A DNA stretch of 64,000 nucleotides from Planotetraspora silvatica (GCF_016863315.1 NZ_BOOQ01000060.1:1-64000); one strand, 5' to 3'; positions 26,062-35,379 are shown, counted from the first letter of the stretch. Made by a program: numbers and translations. The notes: generated from the sequence alone by a model not told the origin.

Positions 26062-27507
26062 TTACGGAGCCGAACTGCGCACGGGCGAGGGGGCGCCGGG
26101 GCCGGCCCCGGCCAGGGCGTGCCGGGGGAGGAGAAGGCTCAGCGGGCAGGACAGCGCCGCCAGCCCCGCGGCGAGCAGCAGACTGTGGGCGCTCGCGTCG
26201 GCGTAGTGCGCGGGCTGATACCCGTGTTCCGGGGTCAGCAGGCCGAAGAACAGGGCGCCGAGTGCCGCGACACCGACCGCGGAGCCAAGCTGAAGGGTGG
26301 TGTTGACCAGCCCGGACGCCGACCCGGCGTGGTCGGCGGGCACGCCGGACAGGGTGATCGTCACGAGGGTGGCCGACACCAGGGCCAGCCCCAGGCCGGC
26401 GAGGACCAGGCTGGGAGCGAGGTGCCAGGCCTCCAGGGCGTCGCCCGCCCCGCCGACGGCGAGGATCATCCCGAGGATGCCCGCGGCCTCCACCACCGCG
26501 CCGGCGGTGACCACCGTACGGCCGAGCCGGGGGACCAGACGTGCCGCGGCGCCGGAGCCGACGACGACACCGAGGGCGAACGGCAGGAAGGCCAGCCCCG
26601 TTCGCAGGGCGCCGAAACCCAGTCCCGCCTGCAGGTGGAGCGTCAGGACGAAGAAGTAGCCGGTGGATGCGAAGAAGACCAGCGCGACCAGCAGCCCGGC
26701 GATCACCGGGCGCGAACGGAACAGCCGCGGGTCGGCCAGAGGGGAGGCGCCGACGCGGCCTCGGCGTCCCTCGTGCACCCAGAACAGGGCCAGCAGGGGA
26801 ACGGACGCCGCCATGGCGAGGAAGGTCCAGATCGGCCAGCCGAGCTCACGCCCCTGAACGAGGGGGTAGACGAGGGCGAGGAGTCCCAGGGTGACGAGCA
26901 CCGTGCCGAGCGGGTCGAGCCGTGGCCGCCGGTGCGCCCTCGACTCCGTCATGAGGACCGCGGACCCGGCGAGTGCGAGCACGCCGACGGGCACGTTGAT
27001 CAGGAAGATGGACCGCCATCCCCAGCCGAAGAGGTCGGCCTCGGTGAGCAGGCCTCCCAGCAGCGGACCACTGACCCCGCCGAGCGCGAGCACCATTCCG
27101 TACAGGCCGAAGGCCCTGGGGCGTTCCGCCTGGCGGAAACCGACCTGGATGGCCGTGAGGAGCTGCGGAATCATGATCGCCGCAGCCGTGCCCTGCACCG
27201 CACGGGCGGCCACCAGCATGCCCGGCCCCGCCGCCAGGCCGGACAGGGCGGACGCGGCGGTGAAGCCCGCGATGCCGATCAGGAACATGGCCTTGCGGCC
27301 GTAGACGTCGCCGAGCCTGCCGCCGGTGATCAGGGCGAGGGCGAAGGCCAGGGTGTATCCGGCGGCGACCCACTGCAGGGCGGCGTCGCTCGCGCCGAGA
27401 TCCCGCTGGATCGAGGGGAGCGCGACGGTGACGATCGTGGTGTCCAGCAGGTCCATGTACGCGGCGATGAGCATGACCGCCAACGCCGGCCAGCGCCTGG
27501 AGTCCAT
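26062..27507 (-). CDS. MFS drug exporter, DHA2 (EmrB/QacA) type
   Basis: A 481-residue permease with 14 predicted helices. The motif YMDLLDTTIVTVALPSIQ in helix 1, GGRLGDVYGRKAMFL in loop 2-3, and LFGWGWRSIFLINVPVGV between helices 5 and 6 are DHA2 signatures. It is expected to export hydrophobic drugs by proton antiport. The ATG at 27507 has GAGGA six bases upstream. It is divergent from a MarR gene with a perfect inverted repeat between, so induction by drug-like ligands is likely. Confidence 0.92.
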   Translation of the reverse strand: MDSRRWPALAVMLIAAYMDLLDTTIVTVALPSIQRDLGASDAALQWVAAGYTLAFALALITGGRLGDVYGRKAMFLIGIAGFTAASALSGLAAGPGMLVAARAVQGTAAAIMIPQLLTAIQVGFRQAERPRAFGLYGMVLALGGVSGPLLGGLLTEADLFGWGWRSIFLINVPVGVLALAGSAVLMTESRAHRRPRLDPLGTVLVTLGLLALVYPLVQGRELGWPIWTFLAMAASVPLLALFWVHEGRRGRVGASPLADPRLFRSRPVIAGLLVALVFFASTGYFFVLTLHLQAGLGFGALRTGLAFLPFALGVVVGSGAAARLVPRLGRTVVTAGAVVEAAGILGMILAVGGAGDALEAWHLAPSLVLAGLGLALVSATLVTITLSGVPADHAGSASGLVNTTLQLGSAVGVAALGALFFGLLTPEHGYQPAHYADASAHSLLLAAGLAALSCPLSLLLPRHALAGAGPGAPSPVRSSAP

Positions 27508-27532
27508 ACCATATCCTCACTGCTCGAAGAGA

Positions 27533-27551
27533 TTTAGCTTAGTGAGCTAAA
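27533..27551. promoter_or_regulatory. MarR operator candidate TTTAGCT-N5-AGCTAAA
   Basis: A perfect 7-bp inverted repeat with a 5-bp spacer in the 70-bp A+T-rich gap between the MFS and marR genes. CTTAG half-site-like sequences recur at both edges of the region. Confidence 0.65.
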
Positions 27552-27577
27552 CTGCTTAGCAAGGTAAGGGGATATAC

Positions 27578-28066
27578 GTGATGGTGTCAACGCCGGGGCG
27601 TGACGCGGTGCTGCGCGACGTCCACGAGGGGCTGCGGTCGTTCACGGCCTACGCGGTGCTCCTCAGTCATGCGGTGGCCGAACGGCTCGGCCTGAGTGCC
27701 ACCGACTCGCGATGCGTCGACCTCCTGGACAGGCACGGCCCGATCACCGCCGGCCGGCTGGCCGAGCTGACCGGCCTGACCACCGGCGCGGTGACGGGGA
27801 TCGTCGACCGCCTGGAGCGTGCTCACTTCGTGCGGAGGGAGAAGGACCCCGCCGACCGGCGCCGCGTCATCCTCCGGCTCGTGCCGGAGCGCGAGAGCGA
27901 GGCCTTCGCCGACCTCGCGTCCATGACCGGGCGGGTGGACGAGATCCTCGCCCGCTACGACGACAGGGAACTGGCCGCGATCGCCGACTTCCTCAGGCGG
28001 TCGGGGACGGGGACCGCCGAGGAGATCGCGCGGCTGCGCGAGGGGAACGGAAAATCTACAACGTAA
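27578..28066 (+). CDS. MarR-family regulator
   Basis: A 162-residue winged-helix repressor. GPITAGRLAELTGLTTGAVTGIVDRLERA is the recognition region and KDPADRRRVILRL the wing. The tandem GTG-ATG at 27578/27581 follows AAGGGG; either could start translation. It likely represses the divergent DHA2 exporter and itself via 27533-27551. Confidence 0.9.
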   Translation: MMVSTPGRDAVLRDVHEGLRSFTAYAVLLSHAVAERLGLSATDSRCVDLLDRHGPITAGRLAELTGLTTGAVTGIVDRLERAHFVRREKDPADRRRVILRLVPERESEAFADLASMTGRVDEILARYDDRELAAIADFLRRSGTGTAEEIARLREGNGKSTT

Positions 28067-28099
28067 AGGCAAGTGCTTCGGCCGCCGGCGCAACTCCCG

Positions 28100-28264
28100 T
28101 CACGTCGTCGCGAGACTCATCGTCGGATCGAGGTCGACGTGCGGCTCCAGCAACGGGAAGACGACCTGCCAGAGGAACAGCCCCGCGAGCGTGAGCAGAA
28201 CCAGCGACAGGACGAGCTTGACGGCTGTTCCTCCGGGGAGGAGCCGCCAGATCCGGCTATACAT
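28100..28264 (-). CDS. Small membrane protein partner of class E sortase
   Basis: A 54-residue protein with basic N-terminus (MYSRIWRLLPG), one membrane helix (about residues 15-36) and an acidic C-terminal tail. Its ATG (28262-28264) overlaps the 3' end of the sortase gene by eight bases, indicating translational coupling. A small one-helix protein of this kind commonly follows class E sortase genes in actinomycetes; its role is not established. The alternative upstream in-frame ATG at 28291 lies inside the sortase gene. Confidence 0.7.
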   Translation of the reverse strand: MYSRIWRLLPGGTAVKLVLSLVLLTLAGLFLWQVVFPLLEPHVDLDPTMSLATT

Positions 28265-28895
28265 GTGGGCCTCGCGCGTGTCCGGGATCATGCGACTGCT
28301 TGAAGGCCAGCACCCCGGAGACGAGGAGGCGCTGGCGGGCGGAGTATTCCGGATGGCAGGTGGTGAGCGTGATCGCGGCCCGGGTCGGCCGTAGTCCCGG
28401 CCGGCCGGGGACGGGGGCGATCGCGTCGAGGTCGGTGGGGTCCACCACCTTCGTCGACGTCACCCGATAGGTGTAACGGAAGCCGCGAGTGTCGATCAGG
28501 AGGTCGTCGCCCCGGCGGAGTTCGGCGAGCCGGTTGAACGGAGCCGCGTAGGTGGTGCGATGCCCCGAGACCACGAAATTGCCGGGCTCGCCCGGCAGGG
28601 CGGTTCCGGGATAGTGCCCGGGGCCTCGCCGCAGATCCTCCGCGTCGACGCCTTCGACGATCGCATAGTGATATCCGTCGCCGAAGCGGGGAATCCGGAT
28701 GATCGCCAGTGCCCTGCCCGAATCGAGTTTCCGCGGATTCTTCAGCGCGTGGTCGGTGACGAGCCGCCGTTGCAGGAGGCGTTGATGTCCTTCCGTGTAC
28801 GCGCTGGTGCCCCACAGTAAATAGGCGCAGAACAGAGCGAGGATCGCCCCCAGGGTGACGGCCAGTTCGGCGAGCATCCTCGCGGCGGACCTCAT
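28257..28895 (-). CDS. Class E sortase
   Basis: A 212-residue membrane-anchored transpeptidase that attaches proteins carrying a sorting signal to the cell wall. It has an N-terminal signal anchor (residues about 10-29), then the sortase beta-barrel with H112 (VVSGHRTTYAAPF), C180 (TLTTCHPEYSARQR) and R188 as the catalytic triad. Class E enzymes are the actinomycete housekeeping type. The ATG at 28895 follows GGGG; the frame continues upstream without homology. It is divergent from an LPYTG protein gene that is the obvious substrate, and is co-transcribed with a small membrane protein. Confidence 0.9.
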   Translation of the reverse strand: MRSAARMLAELAVTLGAILALFCAYLLWGTSAYTEGHQRLLQRRLVTDHALKNPRKLDSGRALAIIRIPRFGDGYHYAIVEGVDAEDLRRGPGHYPGTALPGEPGNFVVSGHRTTYAAPFNRLAELRRGDDLLIDTRGFRYTYRVTSTKVVDPTDLDAIAPVPGRPGLRPTRAAITLTTCHPEYSARQRLLVSGVLAFKQSHDPGHARGPHV

Positions 28896-29372
28896 CCGGA
28901 CCCCATGGGGACAGGCGTCGTGGTGGCCGGGGAGTCCGTCGCCGGTCGCCGTTCTGGTCGGCACATGAGGACTCCCTTCTCGAAGAACGCCGCTGACGTG
29001 CGTGCATTCATGCCCATATGCGAGAGCGTGAAAATTCCCGTCGTTCAAAATCCCGTACACAAATAAACGCGAGCAAAGCGGGCTAATGCCACATAACAGC
29101 GTATAGCGCTATATCGGTCGTTCAAATACGTGGAAAGTGGCTAATCGGTCACCGCGCTGAGAAGTCCCGGCTTCGGAACAGGACGGGGAGAGGTCATTCC
29201 TTCGATCGGAAATGGTCGGCGAAAAACGCGTGGTGTGCGAACTTTCCTTAAAAGCCGGGTGCCGTGCGGTGGGTGCCGGGATCGGGCGGATACAACTGGG
29301 GCGTTGACGTTTCGCTCGGCGGTCGGCGAGTTTCCGCATAATGCCGGACCGCTGTCATAGGAGGGTTCTGTA
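28896..29372. other. A+T-rich divergent control region of the sortase cassette
   Basis: This 477-bp gap separates the sortase and LPYTG-protein genes. Positions about 29020-29140 are markedly A+T-rich and include a perfect 12-bp palindrome at 29102-29113. Nearer the plus-strand gene, a TTGACG box occurs at about 29304. I see no credible gene inside. Confidence 0.5.
29102..29113. promoter_or_regulatory. Perfect 12-bp palindrome TATAGCGCTATA
   Basis: Lies in the A+T-rich middle of the divergent region, about 207 bp from the sortase start and 260 bp from the LPYTG gene. It is a candidate operator for the cassette. Confidence 0.4.
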
Positions 29373-30233
29373 ATGATTGGCAGATCCGCTGTTCCCGTTC
29401 TCCTCGCGGTGACCGTCGGCGGTGGGACGGCATATGGAATCGCCACTCCGGCCGTGGCGGAAAGAGTGCCGTCCGCCTTCTCCCAGGTTCCGCCCGCCAA
29501 GCCGTATCCACCTCAGCCCGTGGACCGCGAGGCCCCGACCGCGCCGGTGCTGAGCCTGACGCAGGTGGGGCCGTCGGCGATCAGGCTGGATTGGACTCCC
29601 GCCACGGACAACGTGGGTGTGACCGCCTACGAGATCTTCATCAGCACTTCGCCGTTCCGGTTGCTGGCGACCGTGGACGGCGACGTTCTCACCTATCTCG
29701 ATCACAGAGGTCCGGACGTCACGGTGTCCTACTTCGTCAAGGCGAGGGACGCCGCGGGCAACGTGTCGCCGAGGAGCAACATCGTCACCCGGCCCGCGCG
29801 GGACGTGGAGCCCGCCCTCGATCACGACAGCGACGATCACCTGGTCGTCCAGGCGGGGGCGCCGCTCGGCGACACCGCTGACGACACGGCGGACGACGAG
29901 GCCGAGGGCCGGGACGACTCCCGGGATGAGGCGCACGGCGGCCGCTCCGACTCGTTCGGCGACAGTGACGGAGACGGTGGCGTGGCGGGCCACGGGCCCG
30001 GGCACGGGCCCGGCGGCGGGTCATGGGATGACGGGCCCGCGGGGGAGGGGCATGGTCTCGGCGCGCCGGGGAACGGCCAGGCCGTCCCCGCCGGTGAGCA
30101 GGCGGACGGGCAGTTGCCTTATACCGGGGCACCTGTGGCCACCATCGCGGGCGTGGCCGCGGCCCTGCTGGTCCTCGGTCTGGCCGGGATGAAGATCGTG
30201 ACACGCCGCCGCCGGTCTGCCGATGGGGAATAG
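29373..30233 (+). CDS. FN3-domain surface protein with LPYTG sorting signal
   Basis: A 286-residue exported protein. It has a signal peptide (about residues 1-30), one fibronectin type III domain (about 52-145: APTAPVLSLTQVG, DNVGVTAYEIF, KARDAAGNVSPRS), a disordered Asp/Gly/His-rich spacer (about 150-245), then L248-P-Y-T-G252, a hydrophobic helix and an RRRRSADGE tail. This is a complete cell-wall sorting signal. GGAGG precedes the ATG. The 3' end overlaps the DUF4012 gene by 11 bp. It probably displays the FN3 domain on the wall as adhesin or ligand-binding module. Confidence 0.85.
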   Translation: MIGRSAVPVLLAVTVGGGTAYGIATPAVAERVPSAFSQVPPAKPYPPQPVDREAPTAPVLSLTQVGPSAIRLDWTPATDNVGVTAYEIFISTSPFRLLATVDGDVLTYLDHRGPDVTVSYFVKARDAAGNVSPRSNIVTRPARDVEPALDHDSDDHLVVQAGAPLGDTADDTADDEAEGRDDSRDEAHGGRSDSFGDSDGDGGVAGHGPGHGPGGGSWDDGPAGEGHGLGAPGNGQAVPAGEQADGQLPYTGAPVATIAGVAAALLVLGLAGMKIVTRRRRSADGE

Positions 30234-32016
30234 TCGCCGCCGTCGCGCCCTCGCCTTCGTGTCCGGTCACCGGCGCGTCGTCGCCGTCGCGTCGATCGGA
30301 CTGCTGGTCACGTCGTTGCCGGTCGCGGGATGGTCGGTCCATCTCGGCCTGAGCGTGCGCGACCACTTGGAGGCGGCGCGGGCGGCGCTGGCGACCGTGC
30401 GTTCGGCGGCCGGCGCACGAGACATGGGCCGGATGACCGCAGCCCTCTCCGTCGCCCGGCGGGAGGCGGCCGAGGCCCGGCGCCTCGCCGGCGGGGTCGG
30501 CTGGTCGTTGATGACCCACGTCCCGCTGGTGGCCGATGCGGCGACGACCGTGCGGGTCCTCGCGGAGAGCGTCGGCGAGGTCGCCGACGTGCTGGCCGGC
30601 GTCGGGCAGGCCGGCAGGCCCTTCCTCACGGCCGAGCCCCGATCGCTGGGGGACATGGGTGTGCTGCTCGCGGATCTCCGTACGGCGGCGCCCTCGTTGG
30701 ACGATGCCGTCTCCCGCCTCACGAGGGCCCGGGCCCGCCTGGCGGCCGCGCCGTCCCGCACCGGACTGGACGCGCTCGACCAGGCGCGCGGCACCGCGCT
30801 GCGGGAGATCGACGACCTGCACGGCTGGGTGGGGGGCGCCGCCACCGCCGCCGAACTGCTTCCGGCGATGCTGGGGAAGGACGGGCCGCGGCGCTACTTC
30901 CTGGCGTTCCAGACGAACGCCGAGGCGCGCGGCACAGGAGGCCTCGTGGGCGCGTTCGGCATCCTGCAGGCCGACCGCGGCAGGATCACCGTCGACCGGC
31001 TGTCGGCGGACACCGGCCTCCAGAGCACGCTCAGCCCCGTCGCCGACCACGGCCGGGCATTCCTCGCCCGGTACGGCCCGGCCGCCGCGAAGCTTCTGTC
31101 CGTCTCCAACCTGTCCCCGCACTTCCCTTTCGCGGCGGCGACCTGGACGGGCCTGTGGGAACGGCAGACCGGCCGGCGGCTGGACGGCTCGATCGCCATC
31201 GATCCGGTCGGGCTGTCCCATCTGCTCGCGCTGAGCGGTCCCGTCACCATCGACGGCGGCGAGCAGGTGACGGCCGCCAACGTCGTCGACCTGACCGAGC
31301 GCACCGCCTACGCCCGTTACCCCGACCCCGAGGCGAGAAAGCGTTTCCTCATCACGATCGCCAGAACCGCGGCCGAGGCCCTGTCCACGTCGTTCGCCGA
31401 CCCGATCCGGCTGCTGCCCGTTCTGCGGACGATGGCGCAGGAGCACCGGCTGCAGATCTGGAGCCGCCACGAGCCGGAGGAACGTCTCCTGTCGGACACG
31501 CCGCTCGGCGGCGTGCTTCCCGAGGTGCCGGGACCCTACGCCGGGCTCGTGGTCAACAACTCGGCCGGGGGGAAGCTCGACTACTACCTCGACCGTTCAC
31601 TCGACTACCGGCTGGGACCCTGCGTGAACGGACGGCGCTCCAGCACGGTGCGCGTCCGTCTCACCAACGACGTGCCCTCCGGAGGGCTGCCGGCATACGT
31701 GACCGGCAGGCTCGACGACCAGGGTCACCCGCACCCGGTGGGCTCCAACCTGCTGTGGGTGTCCGTGTACGCGGGTGTCGGCGCGGAGCTGGGAAGGGCC
31801 CGGATCGACGGCGCGCCCGCCCGGGTCATCACGGAGGCCGAGCGCTCCCACCCGGTCTTCTCCACGTTGCTCGAACTGGGTCCCGGGCAGTCGAGGACTC
31901 TGCGGCTCGACCTGACGGAGCCCGCCTCCGCGCGGCCGCCGACGGCGCCGGTTCAGCCGCTCGCGCGCTCCCAGCGGACCACGGTCAGCCAGGATTCGGC
32001 GGGCTGCACGCCCTGA
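30223..32016 (+). CDS. DUF4012-family membrane protein
   Basis: A 597-residue protein with one N-terminal membrane anchor (about residues 18-40) and a large extracytoplasmic DUF4012 region. The first third is helical (residues about 45-200); the family core includes RRYFLAFQTNAEARGTGGLVGAFG, SPHFPFAAATWTGLWE and RLDGSIAIDPVGLSHLL. DUF4012 proteins occur next to exopolysaccharide or cell-envelope genes in actinomycetes, with unknown activity. Start overlaps the stop region of the LPYTG protein, so the two are co-translated. Convergent with a kinase gene. Confidence 0.88.
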   Translation: MGNSRRRRALAFVSGHRRVVAVASIGLLVTSLPVAGWSVHLGLSVRDHLEAARAALATVRSAAGARDMGRMTAALSVARREAAEARRLAGGVGWSLMTHVPLVADAATTVRVLAESVGEVADVLAGVGQAGRPFLTAEPRSLGDMGVLLADLRTAAPSLDDAVSRLTRARARLAAAPSRTGLDALDQARGTALREIDDLHGWVGGAATAAELLPAMLGKDGPRRYFLAFQTNAEARGTGGLVGAFGILQADRGRITVDRLSADTGLQSTLSPVADHGRAFLARYGPAAAKLLSVSNLSPHFPFAAATWTGLWERQTGRRLDGSIAIDPVGLSHLLALSGPVTIDGGEQVTAANVVDLTERTAYARYPDPEARKRFLITIARTAAEALSTSFADPIRLLPVLRTMAQEHRLQIWSRHEPEERLLSDTPLGGVLPEVPGPYAGLVVNNSAGGKLDYYLDRSLDYRLGPCVNGRRSSTVRVRLTNDVPSGGLPAYVTGRLDDQGHPHPVGSNLLWVSVYAGVGAELGRARIDGAPARVITEAERSHPVFSTLLELGPGQSRTLRLDLTEPASARPPTAPVQPLARSQRTTVSQDSAGCTP

Positions 32017-32044
32017 GCCCCCGTCAGCGGTGGCGGGGCAGCGG

Positions 32045-33712
32045 TCATGCGGGATTTCCTTCCAGGGCGGATACGGCGCCGTCGTCGTCGGGAACGGCCG
32101 GGGCGGGTGCGGGGAGCGTGAAGCGGATGCGGGTGCCGTCCGTGTAGCCGGTGTCGATCCAGATCTCACCGCCGTGGAACTCGACGATCTTCTTGCAGAG
32201 GGCGAGGCCGATCCCGGTGCCGCCGTAGGCCTCCCTGGTGTGCAGGCGCTGGAAGATGATGAAGACCTTCTCGGTGAACTCCGCGCCGATGCCGATTCCG
32301 TTGTCGGTGACGCTCAGCCGCCACAGACCCGAGTCCGGCTCTTCGGCGCAGTCCACGCGGACGACCGGCGCACGGTCGGGGCTGCGGAACTTGATGGAGT
32401 TGCCGATGAGGTTCTGCCACAACATGGTCAGCAGGCTCGGATCGCCGACGACCTCGGGCAGGCGTTCCGGGCGCTCGACCCGGCCGTCCGACTCCTCGAT
32501 CCCGCCGGCCAGGTTGGCCAGCGCCGTGTTCAGGGAGTCGTCGAGGGCGACCCGCACGCGCGCGTCGTTGAGGCGGCCGACACGGGAGAAGGTGAGCAGG
32601 TCGTTGATCAGGACCTGCATGCGCTTGGCGCCGTCCACGGCGAAGGAGATGTAGGTCAGCCCGCGCTCGTCCAGCTTGTCGGCGTAGCGCCGTTCCAGCA
32701 TCTGGCAGAAGGACGCGACCTTGCGCAGGGGTTCCTGCAGGTCGTGCGAGGCCACGTAGGCGAACTGCTCCAGTTCGGCGTTGGACCGGCGCAGTTCGAC
32801 GGTCTGGGCGTCCAGGTGGGCCGTCTGCTCGGTGAGGGCCGCCCTCTGGTCCTGCGACTCGAGCAGCGCCTCGACGATTCGCCGGCGCATGAGTTCGACG
32901 TCGCGGGCCACGTCACGCAGGTCGGCCGGGCCCTGGGCGGGGATGTGGTGGCCGAAGTCGCCCCAGGCCACCTTCCGGGACGCGGCGCGCAGAGTACGCA
33001 GGGGCCGGCCCACGGAGAGGTGGAACAGGACGGCGAAGGCCAGGCCCGTCAGGACGAACAGGCCGAGCATCGCGATGAACGCCCAGTCGCGCAGGTTCCG
33101 CATCCGCACGAGGTCGTCCCGGGCGTCCGCCCGGGTCTGGTCGAAGTGATCGGTCTGGGCCTGGAACAGGGCGCGGATGCGGTCGAAGGCGCGTTTGCTC
33201 GCGTCCAGTTGCGCGTCGTCGGGGTGGCCGCCGGCCTGTACGGCGGCGATGTTCGGCGCCGCGTACGTACGGCGCCATTCCGCGCCCGCCTCACGTATGG
33301 CGGCGAGATCGGCGGCCAACTCCGGCCGGCCGCCGACCAGTGCGGTTATCCGCGCCGCCTCGTCCTGTTCTGTGGCCACTCCCTCGGTATAGGGCTCGAG
33401 GAAGGCCGGCTGACCGGTCAGGAGGAACCCGCGCACACCGGTCTCCTGGTCGATCAGCGCGTTCTGCAGCCGGGCGGCCGAGGTGCGGGCGGGAGCGATG
33501 CGATCCACCAACTGGTCGGACACGCTTGCGGTCTGATTGAGCAGCCAGGCGCCGATCGCCGCGCAGATCAGCACGAGAACGGTCATGACGCCCAGCAGGA
33601 CGTAGACCTGCGCCTGAGTGGTGAGCCGGTGCCGTCCGCGACCGGGGTCATCGGGAGGCACCCGCGCCGCGTCCTGCCGGTCCAGCGGTCCGATGTCGGC
33701 GCTCCCGTGCAT
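32045..33712 (-). CDS. CHASE3-like/HAMP sensor histidine kinase
   Basis: A 555-residue membrane kinase: helix 1 (about residues 35-57), CHASE3-like periplasmic four-helix sensor ([34 protein letters not shown]), helix 2, HAMP, a short coiled coil (about 300-325), HisKA with H in [13 protein letters not shown], and an HATPase domain ([27 protein letters not shown]). This resembles the phytochrome/bacteriophytochrome-type kinase subgroup. The ATG at 33712 has no near Shine-Dalgarno. No response regulator is adjacent, so it is an orphan. Confidence 0.88.
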   Translation of the reverse strand: MHGSADIGPLDRQDAARVPPDDPGRGRHRLTTQAQVYVLLGVMTVLVLICAAIGAWLLNQTASVSDQLVDRIAPARTSAARLQNALIDQETGVRGFLLTGQPAFLEPYTEGVATEQDEAARITALVGGRPELAADLAAIREAGAEWRRTYAAPNIAAVQAGGHPDDAQLDASKRAFDRIRALFQAQTDHFDQTRADARDDLVRMRNLRDWAFIAMLGLFVLTGLAFAVLFHLSVGRPLRTLRAASRKVAWGDFGHHIPAQGPADLRDVARDVELMRRRIVEALLESQDQRAALTEQTAHLDAQTVELRRSNAELEQFAYVASHDLQEPLRKVASFCQMLERRYADKLDERGLTYISFAVDGAKRMQVLINDLLTFSRVGRLNDARVRVALDDSLNTALANLAGGIEESDGRVERPERLPEVVGDPSLLTMLWQNLIGNSIKFRSPDRAPVVRVDCAEEPDSGLWRLSVTDNGIGIGAEFTEKVFIIFQRLHTREAYGGTGIGLALCKKIVEFHGGEIWIDTGYTDGTRIRFTLPAPAPAVPDDDGAVSALEGNPA

Positions 33713-33851
33713 GGGGGCAAAGATATCCGCCTCCCGGACTCGCACAACCCGCTCCGTCCGCCGGAGTGGAGGACGAGGGTTGACCGGGTCGCGATGATCG
33801 CGGAGGCTGCCCCCTGGACCGTTACGTCCCCGGATCTTTTGAGGAGCTCTC

Positions 33852-34415
33852 ATGGCGCACATCCCCCTGGGCAACGATCTGCCGGGAATCACCAGCCTGT
33901 TCCGCTACCGGCCGGAGACCGCCCGCCCGCTGAGTGAGCTGGCCGAGGTGCTGCTACGCGGGGAGAGCTCGCTGTCCCGCGGGGAGCGGGAGCTGATCGC
34001 GGCGTACGTGTCGGCGCAGAACGACTGCCGGTACTGCTACTCCTCGCACGCGGCCCTCGCCGCCGCGCAACTGCCGGAAGGGACGGAGCCGGTCGGGCAG
34101 GTCTGCGCCGATCCGTCGTCCTCGTCGATCTCGGCCAAGATGAAGGCGCTGCTGGAGATCGCCGCCGTGGTGCGGGAGAGCGGGAAGTCCGTCTCGGACA
34201 AGCACGTGGCCGCCGCCCGTGCGGAAGGGGCCACCGACGTCGAGATCCATGACGTGGTGCTGATCGCGGCCGCCTTCTGCATGTTCAACCGCTACGTGGA
34301 CGGCCTGGCCGCGTTCACCCCGGATGACCCGGCCGCCTACGAACTCATGGCCGAACGGGTCGTCCGGTCTGGCTACCTGAGCTCGCCGGCCGGCCCCGCG
34401 GCGGGGCCGGCCTGA
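33852..34415 (+). CDS. AhpD-like alkylhydroperoxidase (carboxymuconolactone decarboxylase fold)
   Basis: A 187-residue cytosolic peroxidase-related protein. The redox centre is C59-R-Y-C62 with H66 (NDCRYCYSSHAA), preceded by the conserved ERELIAAYVSAQN helix. Such proteins reduce peroxides with a thiol partner. GAGGAG precedes ATG 33852. It is divergent from the CHASE3 kinase. A GC-rich hairpin overlaps its last codons. Confidence 0.87.
   Translation: MAHIPLGNDLPGITSLFRYRPETARPLSELAEVLLRGESSLSRGERELIAAYVSAQNDCRYCYSSHAALAAAQLPEGTEPVGQVCADPSSSSISAKMKALLEIAAVVRESGKSVSDKHVAAARAEGATDVEIHDVVLIAAAFCMFNRYVDGLAAFTPDDPAAYELMAERVVRSGYLSSPAGPAAGPA
34388..34412. terminator. GC-rich hairpin overlapping the stop of the AhpD-like gene
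   Basis: Arms GGCCGGCCCCGC and GCGGGGCCGGCC form a 12-bp perfect repeat that includes the last codons (Ala/Gly/Pro tail). It probably ends transcription. Confidence 0.55.
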
Positions 34416-34457
34416 CGATTCGAACGTGGCGGCGCGGCGGCCCGTTCGAAGTCGTGG

Positions 34458-34859
34458 TCAGTAGGACTGCAACTCGATCAGGACGCCCTCGGGATCGCGG
34501 ACGTGGGCGGTACGGAGGTTCGGCCCCCACTGCGGGCGGTCGGCGGCGTCGGCGGCAGGCTTCGCATCGTGGCGGAGGCAGAGGGCCAGCGCGGCATCCA
34601 CGTCGTCGACCCGGCAGACGAACATCACGCCGTCCCGCGTCGGAGAGCCGGCGGCGGCGACGCCTCCCACAGCCGCCGCCATCGCGTCGGCGTCGAACAG
34701 GGACAGCAGGCCCTGCCCGTCGACGTCCCAGCCGGCGTACGGCCCCGCAGGGCCGCCCCTCGTCAACGTGGCGCCGGCCAGTCGCGGCAGGACGGCGTCG
34801 TAGAACTCGAAGCACTCGGCGAAGCGGGTCACGAGCAGGCGGGGGTGCAGCACGTCCAT
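34458..34859 (-). CDS. VOC-superfamily protein
   Basis: A 133-residue glyoxalase/bleomycin-resistance-fold protein with two beta-alpha-beta-beta-beta units. It shows LHPRLLVTRFAECFEFYDAVL, DVDGQGLLSLFD, and the C-terminal HVRDPEGVLIELQSY metal-side motif. The substrate is unknown. AGGAG five bases upstream supports ATG 34859. It is divergent from a MarR-type regulator, its probable controller. Confidence 0.85.
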   Translation of the reverse strand: MDVLHPRLLVTRFAECFEFYDAVLPRLAGATLTRGGPAGPYAGWDVDGQGLLSLFDADAMAAAVGGVAAAGSPTRDGVMFVCRVDDVDAALALCLRHDAKPAADAADRPQWGPNLRTAHVRDPEGVLIELQSY

Positions 34860-34871
34860 GAGGCTCCTCAA

Positions 34872-34916
34872 ATAGTAGGTGTGAACCCACTATAGGGCTC
34901 GACCTACAATAGGGTC
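34872..34916. promoter_or_regulatory. Divergent promoter; leaderless marR start
   Basis: On the plus strand TACAAT (34905-34910) is an excellent -10 box, only six bases before ATG 34917, so transcription should begin at or next to the start codon. Inverted GTAGGT and ACCTAC segments (34875-34880, 34902-34907) bracket the region and may bind the MarR protein. The minus-strand TACTAT and TATAGT are -10 candidates for the VOC gene. Confidence 0.5.
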
Positions 34917-35375
34917 ATGGTGATGTCCGATGCCGCACCGCCCAGCCTGCTCGGCCTGAGCACCTATCTGCTGTCCCTGACGGGCAAGGCCGCACGCGGC
35001 AGGCTGGCGGATCGACTGGCGGAGCGCGGGCTCCGCCTTTGGCACATGGCGGTGCTGGCCGCGCTGGCCGACTTCGGCCCGCACGTCCAGCGGGCGCTGG
35101 CGAATCGCCTGTCCTTGGACCCGAGTGACGTGGCGAAGGTGGTGGACGAGTTGGCCGTCGCCGGTCATGTCGATCGCGTCCGCGATGCCGCCGACCGGCG
35201 CCGCGTCGCGGTCAGCCTCACTCCCGCGGGCCGTGCCGTACTGGCCGAGCTGGACGCGGAGGCTCGGAGGGTTCAGGACGAGCTCTTGGCGCCGCTGAGC
35301 CAGGCCGAGCGGGCGGACCTACAGGAGATGCTGAGTAAGGTCTACGCCCGGATCCACTCCCAGTCCGCGGAGTGA
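34917..35375 (+). CDS. MarR-family regulator
   Basis: A 152-residue winged-helix protein. HVQRALANRLSLDPSDVAKVVDELAVAGHV is the recognition region and RDAADRRRVAVSLTPAG the wing. It lacks a Shine-Dalgarno and is probably translated from a leaderless mRNA (-10 box six bases upstream). It likely controls the divergent VOC gene. It ends four bases before the convergent NUDIX-like gene. Confidence 0.9.
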   Translation: MVMSDAAPPSLLGLSTYLLSLTGKAARGRLADRLAERGLRLWHMAVLAALADFGPHVQRALANRLSLDPSDVAKVVDELAVAGHVDRVRDAADRRRVAVSLTPAGRAVLAELDAEARRVQDELLAPLSQAERADLQEMLSKVYARIHSQSAE

Positions 35376-35379
35376 GGAG

